The notes below the pieces were generated by a model. The model was given only the letters and a program-made list of their open reading frames with translations, searched no databases and was not told the origin of the DNA. A DNA stretch of 64,000 nt from the NCBI GenBank assembly GCA_035578905.1, contig JAQJVL010000030.1, positions 2,509,801-2,573,800 on the forward strand. Direction: 5' to 3'. The stretch's first letter is position 1, and the number at the start of each line of letters is the position of its first letter. This DNA is from Stictocephala bisonia (taxonomy: Eukaryota; Arthropoda; Insecta; Hemiptera; Membracidae). Below, piece by piece: positions 21,257 to 33,913 of this stretch. Made by a program: the position numbers and the translations under genes.

Positions 21257-23035
21257 TTTTATAAATGCCTCATGCTGCAAACAAATACATCAAGTGCTTT
21301 TTGTACGCATAACCAAAATGACAGTAAACGTGGGTATTGTTTAAGTTATGCTCCTATTACAAACTACTCAAGTACAGTATTTTAGACAGATAGCAAAAAC
21401 TAAATGGCCAAAGTAACATATTCTTGTACTATATTTCTAAATAACATTGGTTTGTTTCAGGTACATTTTTTGAAAAGGAGTTCTTCTTTAGTTCATCCAG
21501 GTAATATCAATAATTAATAAAATGTTGTTTTTAATATTTAAGAAATAAAGACAAAAATTAAATAAGTAATTGTTATGCTTTGTATTGATCATTAATCATA
21601 ATCGATGAGAAAGGTTCAATTGTTGATTTTAAACGGGAGTTTTCTCTTCGCATAATATTTGAAAGAAATATGAATTATCCAAGGAAAAGCCGTTTTATTC
21701 CATCAGTTCTCTCTCAGTTTTACTTTTCTCTGATAAATCTCTCGTCTATCACAATTTGTTCTTGAATTCCCCCTCGAGTAAATCTGATTTGTACTGCATT
21801 ACTTTGAATAATTAAGAATCATTAGACAAATATTTATTCCGTCATTTTAGCGACATTACTTTTCTAATTAATTATTGGATTTCACATCACGTTGAGACTT
21901 AACGAATACTCCTAATTAAAACACAAATTAGTGCTCCGTCATTAATTAACTGAATATAAAATAATAAAAATATCTAAGGTATGTTTTCTGATTTTTTTCT
22001 TATTTTGTAATTTCATTTTTGTTAGTTGAACTTCCTTTTTACTATTATATTGTTTTGATTTAGTCTCCCTCCAACAGTTTTATGTTATACGTAAAATGAT
22101 ATAAAGACGTAAATAAATTTAACCTATCATTTAATACCACAAAAAACTATAATACTGTACTACAAAACAAAACAGTATTTGTACAAAACAAAACAAAAAA
22201 GTAACCGTATTTCTCTACTGCTAATTGAGTTTGTACTCCTTCATTGTAACAAGACGAAAATTAAATAACAACATACTGTACATATCTCAGATATGATATA
22301 CATTAAATTTTAAAAAATACTTCATTTAACATTTTGTATTAGATACAGAGACAATTAACTGATTTCTTTCGACAAAAATCACTTGACTTAAAACGACTTC
22401 TCTTTGACGTCTACCAAACTAAGACTGATAAGGGGTATTTTTTTATGATCGACTTACAGTAATTTATTTAATATTAAGTAACCCTAATCAGTAAAGTAAA
22501 ACAAATAATATAAATCCCAACCCTTTTCTTCCTCGTGTAAAAGCAAAACAAACAAAAAATTATCGCAAGAAAACAAAAAAAAACTCAGGTTTAAATGGTC
22601 ATTGTCTGTGGCTGCAAAAAGTTTAAGAGTTCATTGTCTGTGCCCAATTATAGCAAAGTTCCTCCATTATTTGTTCACAAAGGTCAGCTGACAAACTCTA
22701 CTCTCATTATCTTTTCATTCATCCCTTTGTATTACAAGGGTCGGAGTAACGGTCTCGGCCCCGTCAACTTATCTGATTTCGTTTGTTCTTTTCTTTGTTT
22801 AAATTTTTTGATATTTTATTTTTAAATAATAATTTTTGTCTTGTACATTTTTACAACATAATTAACGAGTCATTCCTACACAGTATCGACAATGTTAGTA
22901 GGTAGTAAATCATAAACTCACATGTGGACATATAATTCAGGAGCATATACTAGTATAGATTATTCTGGATTTGAATGTTTTTCCTGATATTATAATTTTT
23001 ATTCTGTAACACGTTGACCTCATACTTAGAACTTA
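21257..23035. other. No gene recognised
   Basis: AT-rich with runs of A and short unrecognised frames (76 codons at 22595-22825). No repeat structure noted. Confidence 0.5.
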
Positions 23036-23290
23036 CGTGTCAATGTGGTGAGCCGCTGTCCGAGCCTGGGTTAGAGATAGCACATATACGAATCCTGCCT
23101 AGGCTTAAGTTTTAATCAGTACTGTTCACATTTTACTGTACTGGTCCGCCTGTCTGAATACGCCCCCCGCACATATCAAGTAACTGTCCACGGGGATTGT
23201 GTAGGGTAGGGCTAAGAAGTAGATCGGCCCATCCCTAAAACTTCAGAAATTGTATGTTATCAATAAACGTAAATTGTATGCTAAGTAAGT
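23036..23290 (+). mobile_element. Possible third tRNA-related SINE
   Basis: GTGGTGAGCCGCTGTCCGAG resembles an A-box region, and CATATACGAATCCTGCCT about 35 bp later resembles a B box. A GC-richer body (CGCCCCCCGCAC, CCACGGGG) and then AT-rich sequence follow. No second copy is seen in the window, so the call rests on tRNA resemblance alone. Confidence 0.35.
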
Positions 23291-23558
23291 AGAAAAGCCA
23301 CTTAAATATTTTTAAGTCTGAGATTGTAGTGACATGATTAACTAAATTAAAAATGTCGATAACATTTCAATATTGTTTTGATGGCATTTCTGCTACGGTC
23401 AAAATTTAGCAGTAAAGTTTTTCAGACTTTAGTTATTGTAAAGATTATTTTTATTGAACTCCATGTTTGATTTGTTTTATTTGAAATTGATTAATGGTAA
23501 TGCATTTTTTTTAATTTAGGAGAAATAATTTTAAATGTAGGATAAGCTTGTAAGTAAC

Positions 23559-23600
23559 ACTTGAAAACAATGGTAGTTTTATACATGTCGAAACGTTGAC
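23559..23600 (+). other. PLE-type terminal motif, second subtype
   Basis: CTTGAAAACAATGG, a loop, CATGTCGAAACGTTGAC. It shares the TTGAAAAC left box with 31797-31850 and the CGAAACGTTG right box with 37162-37206. There is no clear stem next to GAAAC here, so it is decayed. Confidence 0.35.
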
Positions 23601-23717
23601 ACAAGATTCTTTGGCTATAGGATTTTCCGTAAAAATTACCATTACTCGCGCCATTAGTAGGCTACGTCGCAGAAAAGAAACCTGGCTACGGAAGAAGTTT
23701 ATTTGTCATGGAACTCA

Positions 23718-23721
<4 letters not shown>

Positions 23722-23788
<67 letters not shown>
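23722..23788. repeat. (TA)n microsatellite, 67 bp
   Basis: Uninterrupted TA dinucleotides. The 65-codon frame at 23596-23793 ends in a Tyr-Ile run translated from it and is not a gene. Confidence 0.97.
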
Positions 23789-23791
<3 letters not shown>

Positions 23792-25021
23792 AAGTTTATG
23801 ATACGGGAAGTGTTTTTCAACACTTTAGATTGTTCCATAGGTAAAAAATCATAAGATGAAGAAGATAGAACGTCCCATTGATGAAGTGTCGATTTTCAGT
23901 AGTTAGAAATACGTTGTTAGAGGCCGAGATTGCTTTCTACACCAGTTCTGATATGAGTAATTCCGAGTTAGTTGAATCCTGCTAACATTATGTCAAATAA
24001 CTAATAAGAGAAATGTTTTAGTTTTGTTCCCTACAAAGTCAATGTTTCATCTTGTTCTAAATGTATCAATGTTTTATTAAATGAGTAGGGGATGGATGTT
24101 TTTTATTATTTTTCATATAAGAAACTCTCTTTAGTTAGAGTTAGTTTCTTTTATTGTTTACCTCTTTTATTGTTAGATCAAACTGTTGGCAAAAAGTCGG
24201 GTAGAATTGTAAAGATAAAGAGAGAGGCGTAGTTTATTTAGCTCACGAACGGACTGTTCGGAGATTGCCAGAAATCAATACATTTAATAAAACATATAAA
24301 AGAGAGATGTTAAGCTTCCTCGGAACCTCTTGAATATTGTTCCATTTTTATCGCAAGAGCGGACTTCGAATTCTCTTTCCAAAACATGTACAATCATCAG
24401 AATAAATAAAATAATGAGACATCACTTGACTTTACAAAGAAAATTGTTGGTCTGTTTACATATAAAGGATTCACTCGTATGTTAGGCCTGTAATTAAATA
24501 GTTTAGTAATATTTTAAAGGATATGAAATGTTATCTTTTTCTTAGAGTTTTATGCCTTTTGAAGGTGATCTTTTCAACGTACGGTGGATGCCAAATTGCT
24601 AGTAAAGAATTGAGTGTTGTGAAGACGAATTATCCAAATATGAAGTAGAAAAGGTTCTAGATTATATCTTCTTCTAAGTTTCACCTCTCTCATTAATGAG
24701 AACTCAACGTGCTAGTTAATCTCAGAATTGCTAGTATGAAGACCGGACCTAAATCCGGAACAAACGTCTGTCGTCGACTAGGTTGAAGAAAACTTCAAAC
24801 TAGAGCTGTCTGGTCCAAAAGGGAAACTTTATTTAGCTGTACAGAGTGAAATTATCTCGGAGCAACTTATAAAAAATCAAGACAATTCATCAAAAGTGTC
24901 ACACGAAGATTTAAAATGATTTTAAATATCAATTCCTTTTTTATTAATATTTTTTGTCTTTCATAAACAAAGTTTCTATAAATGTTACTCTATATTGTAA
25001 CTTATAATGTATAGTTCCTAA
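23789..25021. other. No gene recognised
   Basis: No open frame of 60 codons or more and no repeat that I can see. Confidence 0.5.
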
Positions 25022-25144
25022 GAAGGCTTTCGATTTGTCAAAATATTTTCGAATTCTGTCAAAAGTGTCCCCATGCTGAAGGCATTCAAGACTCGTTTAA
25101 AAACCACATTGACGACACACGACGAGTCCAGGGCACACAATTGA
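25022..25144 (+). pseudogene. LINE ORF2 tail, second copy
   Basis: Translates as FRFVKIFSNSVK, then PMLKAFKTRLKTTL and HDESRAHN to a TGA at 25142. It matches the tail at 19920-20150 (HFVNRLPNAIK, PKVFKTRLKTFL) with a small deletion before the end. The 3' UTR also aligns (GACCAGGGG versus GACTAGGGG; ATTACGATTGC versus ACTATGACGATTGC), ending near 25265. The copy is 5'-truncated and more diverged than the first, and it is followed directly by the 32-bp array. Confidence 0.7.
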
Positions 25145-25287
25145 CCTCACAATTGGTTTACTAACAGACCAGGGGGGAAAGGGGGAACAGTTCGAATAAT
25201 GTAAGTTTGAGAGTTCCATGTAAGATTTAATGGAAATTTTTAGGTTAACTATTACGATTGCTAATATATTAATATAATGTTTGTTCT

Positions 25288-25674
25288 AAATGAAGTTCCC
25301 AGTATTGAGTACGTGTTTTAAATGAAGTTTCCAGTATTGAGAACGTGTTTTAAATAAAGTTCCCAGTATTGAGAACGTGTTTTAAATGAAGTTCCCAGTA
25401 TTGAGAAGGAGTTTTAAATTAAGTTCCCAGTATTGGGAACGTGTTGTAAATGAAGTTCCCAGTATTGGGAACGTGTTTTAAATGAATTTCCCAGTATATA
25501 GAACGTGTTTTAAATGAAGTTTCCAGTATTGAGAACGTGTTTTAAATGAAGTTTCCAGTATTGAGAACGTGTTTTAAATGAAGTTTCCAGTATTGAGAAT
25601 GTGTTTTAAATGAAGTTCCCAGTATTGGGAACGTTTTTTAAATGAATTTCCCAGTATAGAGAACGTGTTTTAAA
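25288..25674 (+). repeat. 32-bp tandem repeat, about 12 units
   Basis: The unit is AAATGAAGTTCCCAGTATTG followed by AGAACGTGTTTT. Variants alternate between TTCCC and TTTCC and between TTGAG and TTGGG; two AATTTCCCAGTATA units sit at similar positions in two blocks, suggesting block duplication. It begins within about 25 bp of the end of the LINE tail. Confidence 0.93.
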
Positions 25675-26041
25675 CTTATTAGGTAGCGCACTCTTTGATT
25701 TCCTCTAATCCCCTCAATGATCAAAATTATCAATAGAACAGAAATAGAACTAAACTTAGAAATACAACTAAACAGTAATGTTACATTTTCTAAGTAGGAC
25801 TTTGTTAGTTGGTCGAGTAAGCTGGGGTAAGAATCGAGTGTCACAGGAGGGTGTAGGTGGAAGGGGAGTGGAGGCAGGAAGAAGGAACAGAGAGACGAAG
25901 GCAATTAGGGAGTTGATGAGTAGGGAGGGAACAGCTGTGGTGTGACGTCACTTCTACTTCCCAATGTGTCGACCGTGTTAAGTTTACACAGAGTCACTTA
26001 TAAAGGCAATCTCATACAGGAAATAACTAATTTTGACCCGA

Positions 26042-27698
26042 TTCGAGCAGCTGTAAAGAGCTGTTTATTATTATTTTAGTATTTGTAGAGTCTTTACTTC
26101 GAGCAGCTGTAAAATGCTGTTTATTATTATTTTAGTATTTGTAGAGTCTTTACTTCGAGCAGCTGTAAAATGCTGTTTATTATTATTTTAGTATTTGTAG
26201 AGTCTTTACTTCGAGCAGCTGTAAAATGCTGTTTATTATTATTTTAGTATTTGTAGAGTCTTTACTTCGAGCAGCTGTAAAATGCTGTTTATTATTATTT
26301 TAGTATTTGTAGTCTTTACTTCGAGCAGCTGTAAAATGCTGTTTATTATTATTTTAGTATTTGTAGAGTCTTTACTTCGAGCAGCTGTAAAATGCTGTTT
26401 ATTATTATTTTAGTATTGGTAGAGTCTTTACTTCGTGCAGCTGTAAAATGCTGTTTATTATTATTTTAGTATTTGTAGAGTCTTTACTTCGTGCAGCTGT
26501 AAAATGCTGTTTATTATTATTTTAGTATTTGTAGAGTCTTTACTTCGAGCAGCTGTAAAATGCTGTTTATTATTATTTTAGTATTGGTAGAGTCTTTACT
26601 TCGTACAGCTGTAAAATGCTGTTTAATATTATTTTAGTATTTGTAGAGTCTTTACTTCGAGCAGCTGTAAAATGCTGTTTATTATTATTTTACTATTGGT
26701 AGAGTCTTTACTTCGTGCAGCTGTAAAATGCTGTTTATTATTGTTTTAGTATTTGTAGAGTCTTTACTTCGTGCAGCTGTAAAATGCTGTTTATTATTAT
26801 TTTAGTATTTGTAGAGTCTTTACTTCGAGCAGCTGTAAAATGCTGTTTATTATTATTTTAGTATTGGTAGAGTCTTTACTTCGTGCAGCTGTAAAATGCT
26901 GTTTATTATTATTTTAGTATTTGTAGAGTCTTTACTTCGTGCAGCTGTAAAATGCTGTTTATTATTATTTTAGTATTTGTAGAGTCTTTACTTCGAGCAG
27001 CTGTAAAATGCTGTTTATTATTATTTTAGTATTTGTAGAGTCTTTACTTCGTGCAGCTGTAAAATGCTGTTTATTATTATTTTAGTATTTGTAGAGTCTT
27101 TACTTCAAGCAGCTGTAAAATGCTGTTTATTATTATTTTAGTATTTGTAGAGTCTTTACTTCGTGCAGCTGTAAAATGCTGTTTATTATTATTTTAGTAT
27201 TGGTAGAGTCTTTACTTCGAGCAGCTGTAAAATGCTGTTTATTATTATTTTAGTATTGGTAGAGTCTTTACTTCAAGCAGCTGTAAAATGCTGTTTATTA
27301 TTATTTTAGTATTGGTAGAGTCTTTACTTCGTGCAGCTGTAAAATGCTGTTTATTATTATTTTAGTATTGGTAGAGTCTTTACTTCGAGCAGCTGTAAAA
27401 TGCTGTTTATTATTATTTTAGTATTGGTAGAGTCTTTACTTCGAGCAGCTGTAAAATGCTGTTTATTATTATTTTAGTATTGGTAGAGTCTTTACTTCAA
27501 GCAGCTGTAAAATGCTGTTTATTATTATTTTAGTATTGGTAGAGTCTTTACTTCGAGCAGCTGTAAAATGCTGTTTATTATTATTTTAGTATTGGTAGAG
27601 TCTTTACTTCGAGCAGCTGTAAAATGCTGTTTATTATTATTTTAGTATTGGTAGAGTCTTTACTTCGAGCAGCTGTAAAATGCTGTTTATTATTATTT
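26042..27698 (+). repeat. 56-bp tandem repeat, 29 full units plus a partial
   Basis: The unit begins TTCGAGCAGCTGTAAAATGC and continues TGTTTATTATTATTTTAGTA to CTTTAC. Register is exact (29 x 56 bp minus one 2-bp deletion near 26309). Two main variable sites, GAGC/GTGC/AAGC and TTTGTAG/TTGGTAG, are distributed in blocks: TTTGTAG on the left and TTGGTAG on the right. Each unit has a CAGCTG palindrome and an AGCA...TGCT short stem. All frames are broken by stops, so it is not coding. Confidence 0.96.
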
Positions 27699-28946
27699 AT
27701 CCATCATTTTCTAGTAATCTGTACTCACTGTTAATATTTGTTTAATGTTTAAAGCAATATAGGCCTACGTTCTAGCAGAAATTGTTATCTGCCCACAACT
27801 AAATCACTCTTGATTTTCAATTCACTTGTATTTTGAATTAAGTCTTATATGTTGAGTTTAGTCTTGTCTGGAGCAACATAAGCTCCTAACTAACCAGTGT
27901 TCAGTTCCACTAAAAGCAGGATAAAGAGACTAAACCCAGCTTATTGAACTTTTTTAAAAACTCACGATGTTAACAACTGACGTCTTCTCAATGCGTACTT
28001 TATGTTTCTTTCTTCACGAAAAATTTTAAGTATCTCAAAGTTGTCTAACGAAATGGGCCTAACCTACTCAGTCGTTTCGCCTTGACCGTAAAACTCACCA
28101 ACGTTCTGTTAGATAAGAAATATTTATTAAAAAATACATGTTTCAGTGGCGTATTTCTTTAAGTAGATTGTGGACTGTCCGACTTGCAGTGCGTCGAGCG
28201 TTTGTGAACTGAGCGCGGTTGTCAGACCGCTCTCAGTTTCAATATCACTCCTTTAGTTGGTCGTTTCCCGAACTGCCAAGCCATCGCTGGAAATCTTACC
28301 TCAGCGGGCTAAAACGTGCTTTTCTATTTCAAGAATATGTTTTGTTTTTCTTTATAACGAATTTTATTGAATATTATACCATTATTAATGAACCATTATT
28401 CGTGGACCATCAGTTGATACTATTTTAGTTTTTAATTTGAAATCTTCAGAAATTGCATTTAAGGTTTCACATATATGTAACTGTAGTAAAACGAGTAAGT
28501 TAATAAATTCGTCGTCAGAGTCGAGCGATGTTAACTTTCCAAACCACAGTCAGATAAATATATGAAAGTAATCAAGTACGTGGAGTTATAATTGGAATGA
28601 TGAGTTTGTAATGGCTTTAAACATATTAATTAGTTTTATTGCACTGACCACCGCAACCATTCACTTCGCAAAACTATCTTTTTTATGACCAAAATAAACT
28701 AAGCGCACATCGTGCTTCAGTGGTTTAAATTTTCATTTCATAAATTAAAATAGCCTTTCAGTTGCAATTCCATTTAATTTGATTAATTCCTTTCATCAAA
28801 AGCGTATTTGTCATATGTTGCTATCTAATTTATTTCATCGTACATTTATTTGATTTATTTGAGTGTTGTAAATGTTATATAAGTCTTAGGGTCTATCCTC
28901 TTAATACTGACACAACATCCGCTCAATGATTTCCTTCCACTTGAAT
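27699..28946. other. No gene recognised
   Basis: The 69-codon frame at 28219-28428 starts in a slightly GC-richer patch (28170-28320) but is not recognised. A chance frame is most likely. Confidence 0.5.
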
Positions 28947-29648
28947 TAGTGATGCCAAATATTTTCAAAATATCGATATATCGAACTATCGATACATTGC
29001 TAACCAAATATCGATCTAAAGATAATATCGAAAGATAAATATCGATATTTAGTAACCGATGTATTGAATTGTAAATTATCTGAATGTTTACAAGTTATGC
29101 ACTGCCTCTTATGTCATGACCCAAAATACATTCATGTTTTGCTGTCACTGATTTACTGAATGTAAAAATTAAATACATTTATAACACGAAACAAGTTGTG
29201 GTCTGGGGTCTAATTAAAATAATCAAAATAAGAATAATTATACCTTTAATTACTATTTTAATTTTAAAAAGAATAATGGAATAACGTTCTTATTTTTTAT
29301 TTTCACATTTAAAAATGCCACTTAAAAACTCTAAATATTAAACAAATTAGTTCACTAAACTACATTTAAGTGCGTTAACCTCACGTAAAAAACTTATTTA
29401 AGTTACTTTATTACATTAATGCATGTTTTGTACGCATAAGAGGCAATTTAAATGTGTCTTTTTTCCGAATCGTGATGATTTTTAGGAGAGAGAATATAGT
29501 CAATATTTAATGACATGATATATCGGACCAAAATATCGATATGGGTGATATTATCGAAAGAAAATGTCAATATATCTTCCGATATACTAATATATCGATA
29601 TATCGAAAAATATTTATCGATATTTCTGATATATAGTTGTCATCCCTA
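28947..29648. mobile_element. Non-autonomous hAT-like element, copy 2
   Basis: It starts TAGTGATGCCAAATATTTTC and ends GTTGTCATCCCTA, matching the termini of copy 1 (16408-17156) with several changes. Both ends carry ATCGATAT clusters, and the interior aligns along its length. It is 702 bp against 749 bp; part of the difference is the lower number of 31-bp subterminal units. No transposase is encoded. Confidence 0.7.
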
Positions 29649-31736
29649 GGTCTAACACAGTTGCCCGTCTCTCAAACCATCCCCTTATTCCTCTCCAAAT
29701 CTTGATGGATAAAAGTAGTGATTATTACTTCAAATCTATAAAGATTTTCATTTTTGTGGTTCAATGTTGCCATACAAAGCAACCTCTGTTTCTTTTTTTC
29801 TCTGTGATTATCATCATCAGCCGTATTGAAAGGAAATCTTCCGTGCCGCTAAGTCGACAACAAATTGAAAACCGGCGATGGATTCATAAAAGAAATGCTA
29901 TACACAAATTGATTACAGATGTGAATCAAAGCGATGATTCAGTGAACTCAATTCATTATATATCTGACACTTATAAAGTGGGAGCCTCCCACCCCTAATC
30001 CCCTCCCCCCCCCCCCCCCCAATGGCCTACTGCAGCTCATCCATCAAGCGAAATATTAAATCTCTTTGTGCTATTTCGCTCAGATTTATCACAAACTAAA
30101 CAGTGTTGTTGAATATAATCATTTGCACATGACGCAATATCGATGTAATTAAAAATACTTGTTTATATCACTTTGCAATAGTAATTAAATTGGTCTCGTG
30201 TTTGTATTATAGCTATTATTATTTTGAAATATTTCATTCGAATAGATATAATTATATTTAGAGTGACTATGTAAACATTATTTCAATTACGATAATCACA
30301 ATATTTTGTTAACTTTAGACTCGTTTGGATAGAAAAATGCACTTAATAACATTTTAACTCTATTTATTAGAAATTTTCCGTTTCGCAAAAGGCTTAATGA
30401 CAGTGGAATATTCATGAAAACAAATTCAAAATGAATTGTATCTCTAAGAATCCCAGCACCTATAATTAGCGCACTATTTTAAAATTAAATTATTTAAAAA
30501 TAATAATTTTTTTTTGTCAATGGATTTGGAGTTTTCTGTGGATGTTTTTTATCACACGAAATTTGAAGGATATAAAAGGCTGCGGTTATTACAAAGGTTA
30601 CACCTACCTACTTCCCACATGTTGACGAAAACTTTCATGTTGTTGTTGTCATGTTGTTAAGTACAATATATAATATGTATTTTGTTCTATAATAAAAATA
30701 AAAATTTTCTTAATAAAAGCGGCCTCCAGTGATCCACCTACTCGTTTTCCTATCTCGGATGTTCATCCCTTGACTGAAAAATATTTTTAAACGTCTTTTT
30801 CAAACATTGTTATAAATAACGTAATTGACCAATGCTTCAAAATCACAAAGTGATATGGTCATTTAAAAAAATGTACATAAACAAATTGTAAAATTTAAAT
30901 GTATTAATAATCATACCATATTAAATGTTTGACCAAAACATGTTTATGGATAAATAAACTTATTTTTATTAAACAAAGTATACAATATTCCCTTGTTCTG
31001 TACTGGTTCTCAAATAATAATCAGATAATATGTTTACTTATTAGAGTATATATCCTCTTGTGAACTAATCAGTTAATAGCTACGACTCTGTTTAATACCA
31101 TAAATCAGGAATGCCTCTTGAAACTGTAATGTCAAAGTCGTAAAGGCACATCGCTCCACAAACCGCCCTTATCTCGAACTGAAACGCGTCCACATTAATT
31201 TTGAAACGTGTCTGGAAATCGTCGTTTCGAGTTTAAGACTCAACTAATTGCTTCAAATAATTGCATAAAAGATTTGATAAGGTTATTGGACCAAATTTCG
31301 ATCTTTTCTTGAACTTAGCCTATTTTTTATTTTTATAATAATTAAAATAACAGTAAACTGTATACATTCATAATAGGTAATTTGTAAAAGACCCTTTTAT
31401 GTAATATTTTGAAAAAATTTTAATACTTTACAGTGTTGGCTCTTTATTTTATTCGTTTATATTCATCACAATAACGTTTTTTTCATCATTCCACGCTATT
31501 TTTTCAGTAATACGAGATTAAAACTTTCTTGTTGGTTTAGATTTCAAATTATATTAAATACTTTTTTCTAATACTCTAGACTTTATCCCGATATTTTACT
31601 GTATACTTTATTTTACAGTGACTCATACTTACGTTTCTTATCGGGTGACAAATCACACATTTATATATATATATATCAAACAAAAAATTAGGTTTTAATC
31701 TTCATGGATAAGCTTCCATAGTCGTCAAAACTATAT
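29649..31736. other. No gene; two dispersed repeats and a C run
   Basis: 29650-29830 resembles 61420-61600 in block order (TTATTCCTCTCCAAATC, GGATAA, TATAAAGAT, CAACCTCTGTTTCTTTTTT), so both belong to one old repeat. C16 lies at 30005-30020, within the repeat shared with 13465-13640. The 98-codon frame at 29702-29998 runs across both and is not recognised. Confidence 0.5.
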
Positions 31737-31888
31737 CTATAACCTTGGTCTTTTAGATCCGATCGCGTTAAAGGATTACGTACATAATATACATAGGCCG
31801 GCGTTTCAGGCTGCATGTTAAGTCCGTTTTCAAGGTCGACGTGACTTGAGTTGCGGATCCAGTCGAATCCAGAAGACCAAGATTATAG
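31737..31888. repeat. 26-bp inverted repeat enclosing a PLE-type motif
   Basis: 31737-31762 (core CCTTGGTCTT) is the imperfect reverse complement of 31863-31888 (4 mismatches). Between them, on the minus strand, lie CTTGAAAACGGAC, a loop, GCC, TGAAACGCCGG at about 31797-31850. It may be a head-to-tail remnant of inverted PLE terminal repeats, or a small foldback element. Confidence 0.55.
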
Positions 31889-32019
31889 ATTAGGTTAATT
31901 CATATCTGATTTCACTGTATTGAATTTCATTCTGTAATGCATTTATAAGCAATGATTTAGATATATCTGCAGTTAATGTCGCCAATTTGACAATTAATTT
32001 TAATTTCATATTATTCAGA

Positions 32020-32400
32020 TGTAAGACGCCGATAGACATTATGCTTATTTTAAGGCAAATATGAATTACATGTTACTTAAGTGTATAATGAATGTGGCTA
32101 ACCTGTGTAGTCTTGGTTACTAACTGAGTTCTCCTTATTCTAATTAAAGGGCCAAATATTAATAGCCCAACAGCCAGGGCAACTAAGGGGCCTACAGATT
32201 AATGTGGAATCCGAACCACCTAGTGTTACTATGATTTTCAGCCGACAAGCCTCGGTTCTCTTTCATAGTCAACACATATCTAGTGACCACACAACACGGA
32301 TATCATAGAGTTCTCTAGTAGTGTCCATGACAATGGTAACCATTGAGTGGACGCCAGGTACCTATAACACTTTGTTCCCAAGTAGCTGGATTACACCGTG
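32020..32400 (-). mobile_element. SINE family 2 copy
   Basis: The minus strand has CAGCTACTTGGGAACAAAGT near the head, CCATTGTCATGGACACTACT, GGTGGTTCGGATTCCAC, and the downstream block CTCAGTTAGTAACCAAGACT. Co-linear with 20845-21256 but lacking part of the second tRNA-like block. Confidence 0.7.
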
Positions 32401-33913
32401 GGATTAGTATTAACTTTTAAGTGGGATCCGTCAAAATAAAGCATTGTATTTCTGATAGAATTGAATACTGATTGGTCTTTACTGATAAGAAAGGCTAAAA
32501 TCAACTCAAAAACAAATTACAGAATAGGCCTAATTGTAAAACTCGTTAATTAATTATAAAATATTCAACTTTGTAAAAAAAGGCTCAATTCAAGTGTAGG
32601 TTTCGCCGGAAACAGATGGCAGTCACTTATGTTATCAACACATGTGGTACATTTGGTTGATTAGTTGCGATGATAAGTCGGCCATATGTTATTTTTTGTT
32701 TATGTTTTTAGTTATTTTTTTCTATTTATTAATGTTATTTATGCTAGCTAGAGGCCCATGTGCACACTAAATGTCCTCAATTTAGTGTCAAATAATGTAA
32801 CACTGATTTCTGTTATTTGTGGACATAAAACTCCTGTTATAGTTAAAAGTGTTTTTACTAACATATTTTGCACATAGTTATCGACAATTTATACTTTGGT
32901 AATTTTAAACAGCCTATTCATGTGTATATAGATGATCTGTTTAGTTTATTTCACAATTTTGTGTTAAATTTTAAGCAGTTCTAAGCATCCCAATATCGTA
33001 CAATAGATTCTGGAGGTGATTGCTCTGTAAAATAATCGCATTTCCTGTGTGTTATTTCATAATCCATCGTTACAGACCATCATGTGAAACTTACTTAAGT
33101 ACCAGTTAAGAAACTGATAATTAAGATAAAATATATTTTTGTAACTAGATTATAATTCAACAGATGTTTTATGTAAAGAAATGTTGTTTGAGTATTATCA
33201 ATGTGTTTATAGCTCATAGGAGAAAGCCGTGAGATGTCTATCTGAAATCATGCCTTTAAAAGTAGAGGGAGTTTTTCTCTGTTTATTCTGAAATTTGATC
33301 AACACTCCTGGAAAACTAATCTGATTTAACGATTACAAAATACTTTTTCTAAAAAATGTAATGATAGTAATATATTTATTAAATTGAAGGGGAAGGTTCA
33401 CAGCTGTTTAGTAAAGAATCTTAAATGTGCAGATAGTTTATAAATCCATGTGATCCATATTTTTCATCTATATACAAGGAGGGGAAAAAATATGGAAACG
33501 CTTTCACAGTTTTTGTATGACTTCACTTGTAAAAGTGAAATCTTGTACGTGGTCATGGTTATAAAGAATATACTTTTTGACATCATAGCGAAATTTAGTC
33601 TTAGCCCACGAGTAGTTGAACGAAAATCTTCAACATAAGGCTAGGTCAAATTTTGGTATCGAATGAAATGTCTATTCAAGACAAATTAATTGCCGTAAAA
33701 CGGACTTAAAAAGATTTATCATTTCCAGAGTAGCGGTCATTTGAATTTCAAAGTAACTAATTTGAACAATATTATTTCTACACTATTTAACGGTTTTTAA
33801 GTAAATTATTCTGATCAAAAATTATACTTTATGGAACACAATTATTTAAAAACTGTAATTATCAAACTATCTATGGAAAAAATAACGTTGTTGTGAGAGT
33901 GTATCCATTTTTT
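32401..33913. other. No gene recognised
   Basis: AT-rich. A 62-codon frame at 33450-33638 is not recognised. Confidence 0.5.
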
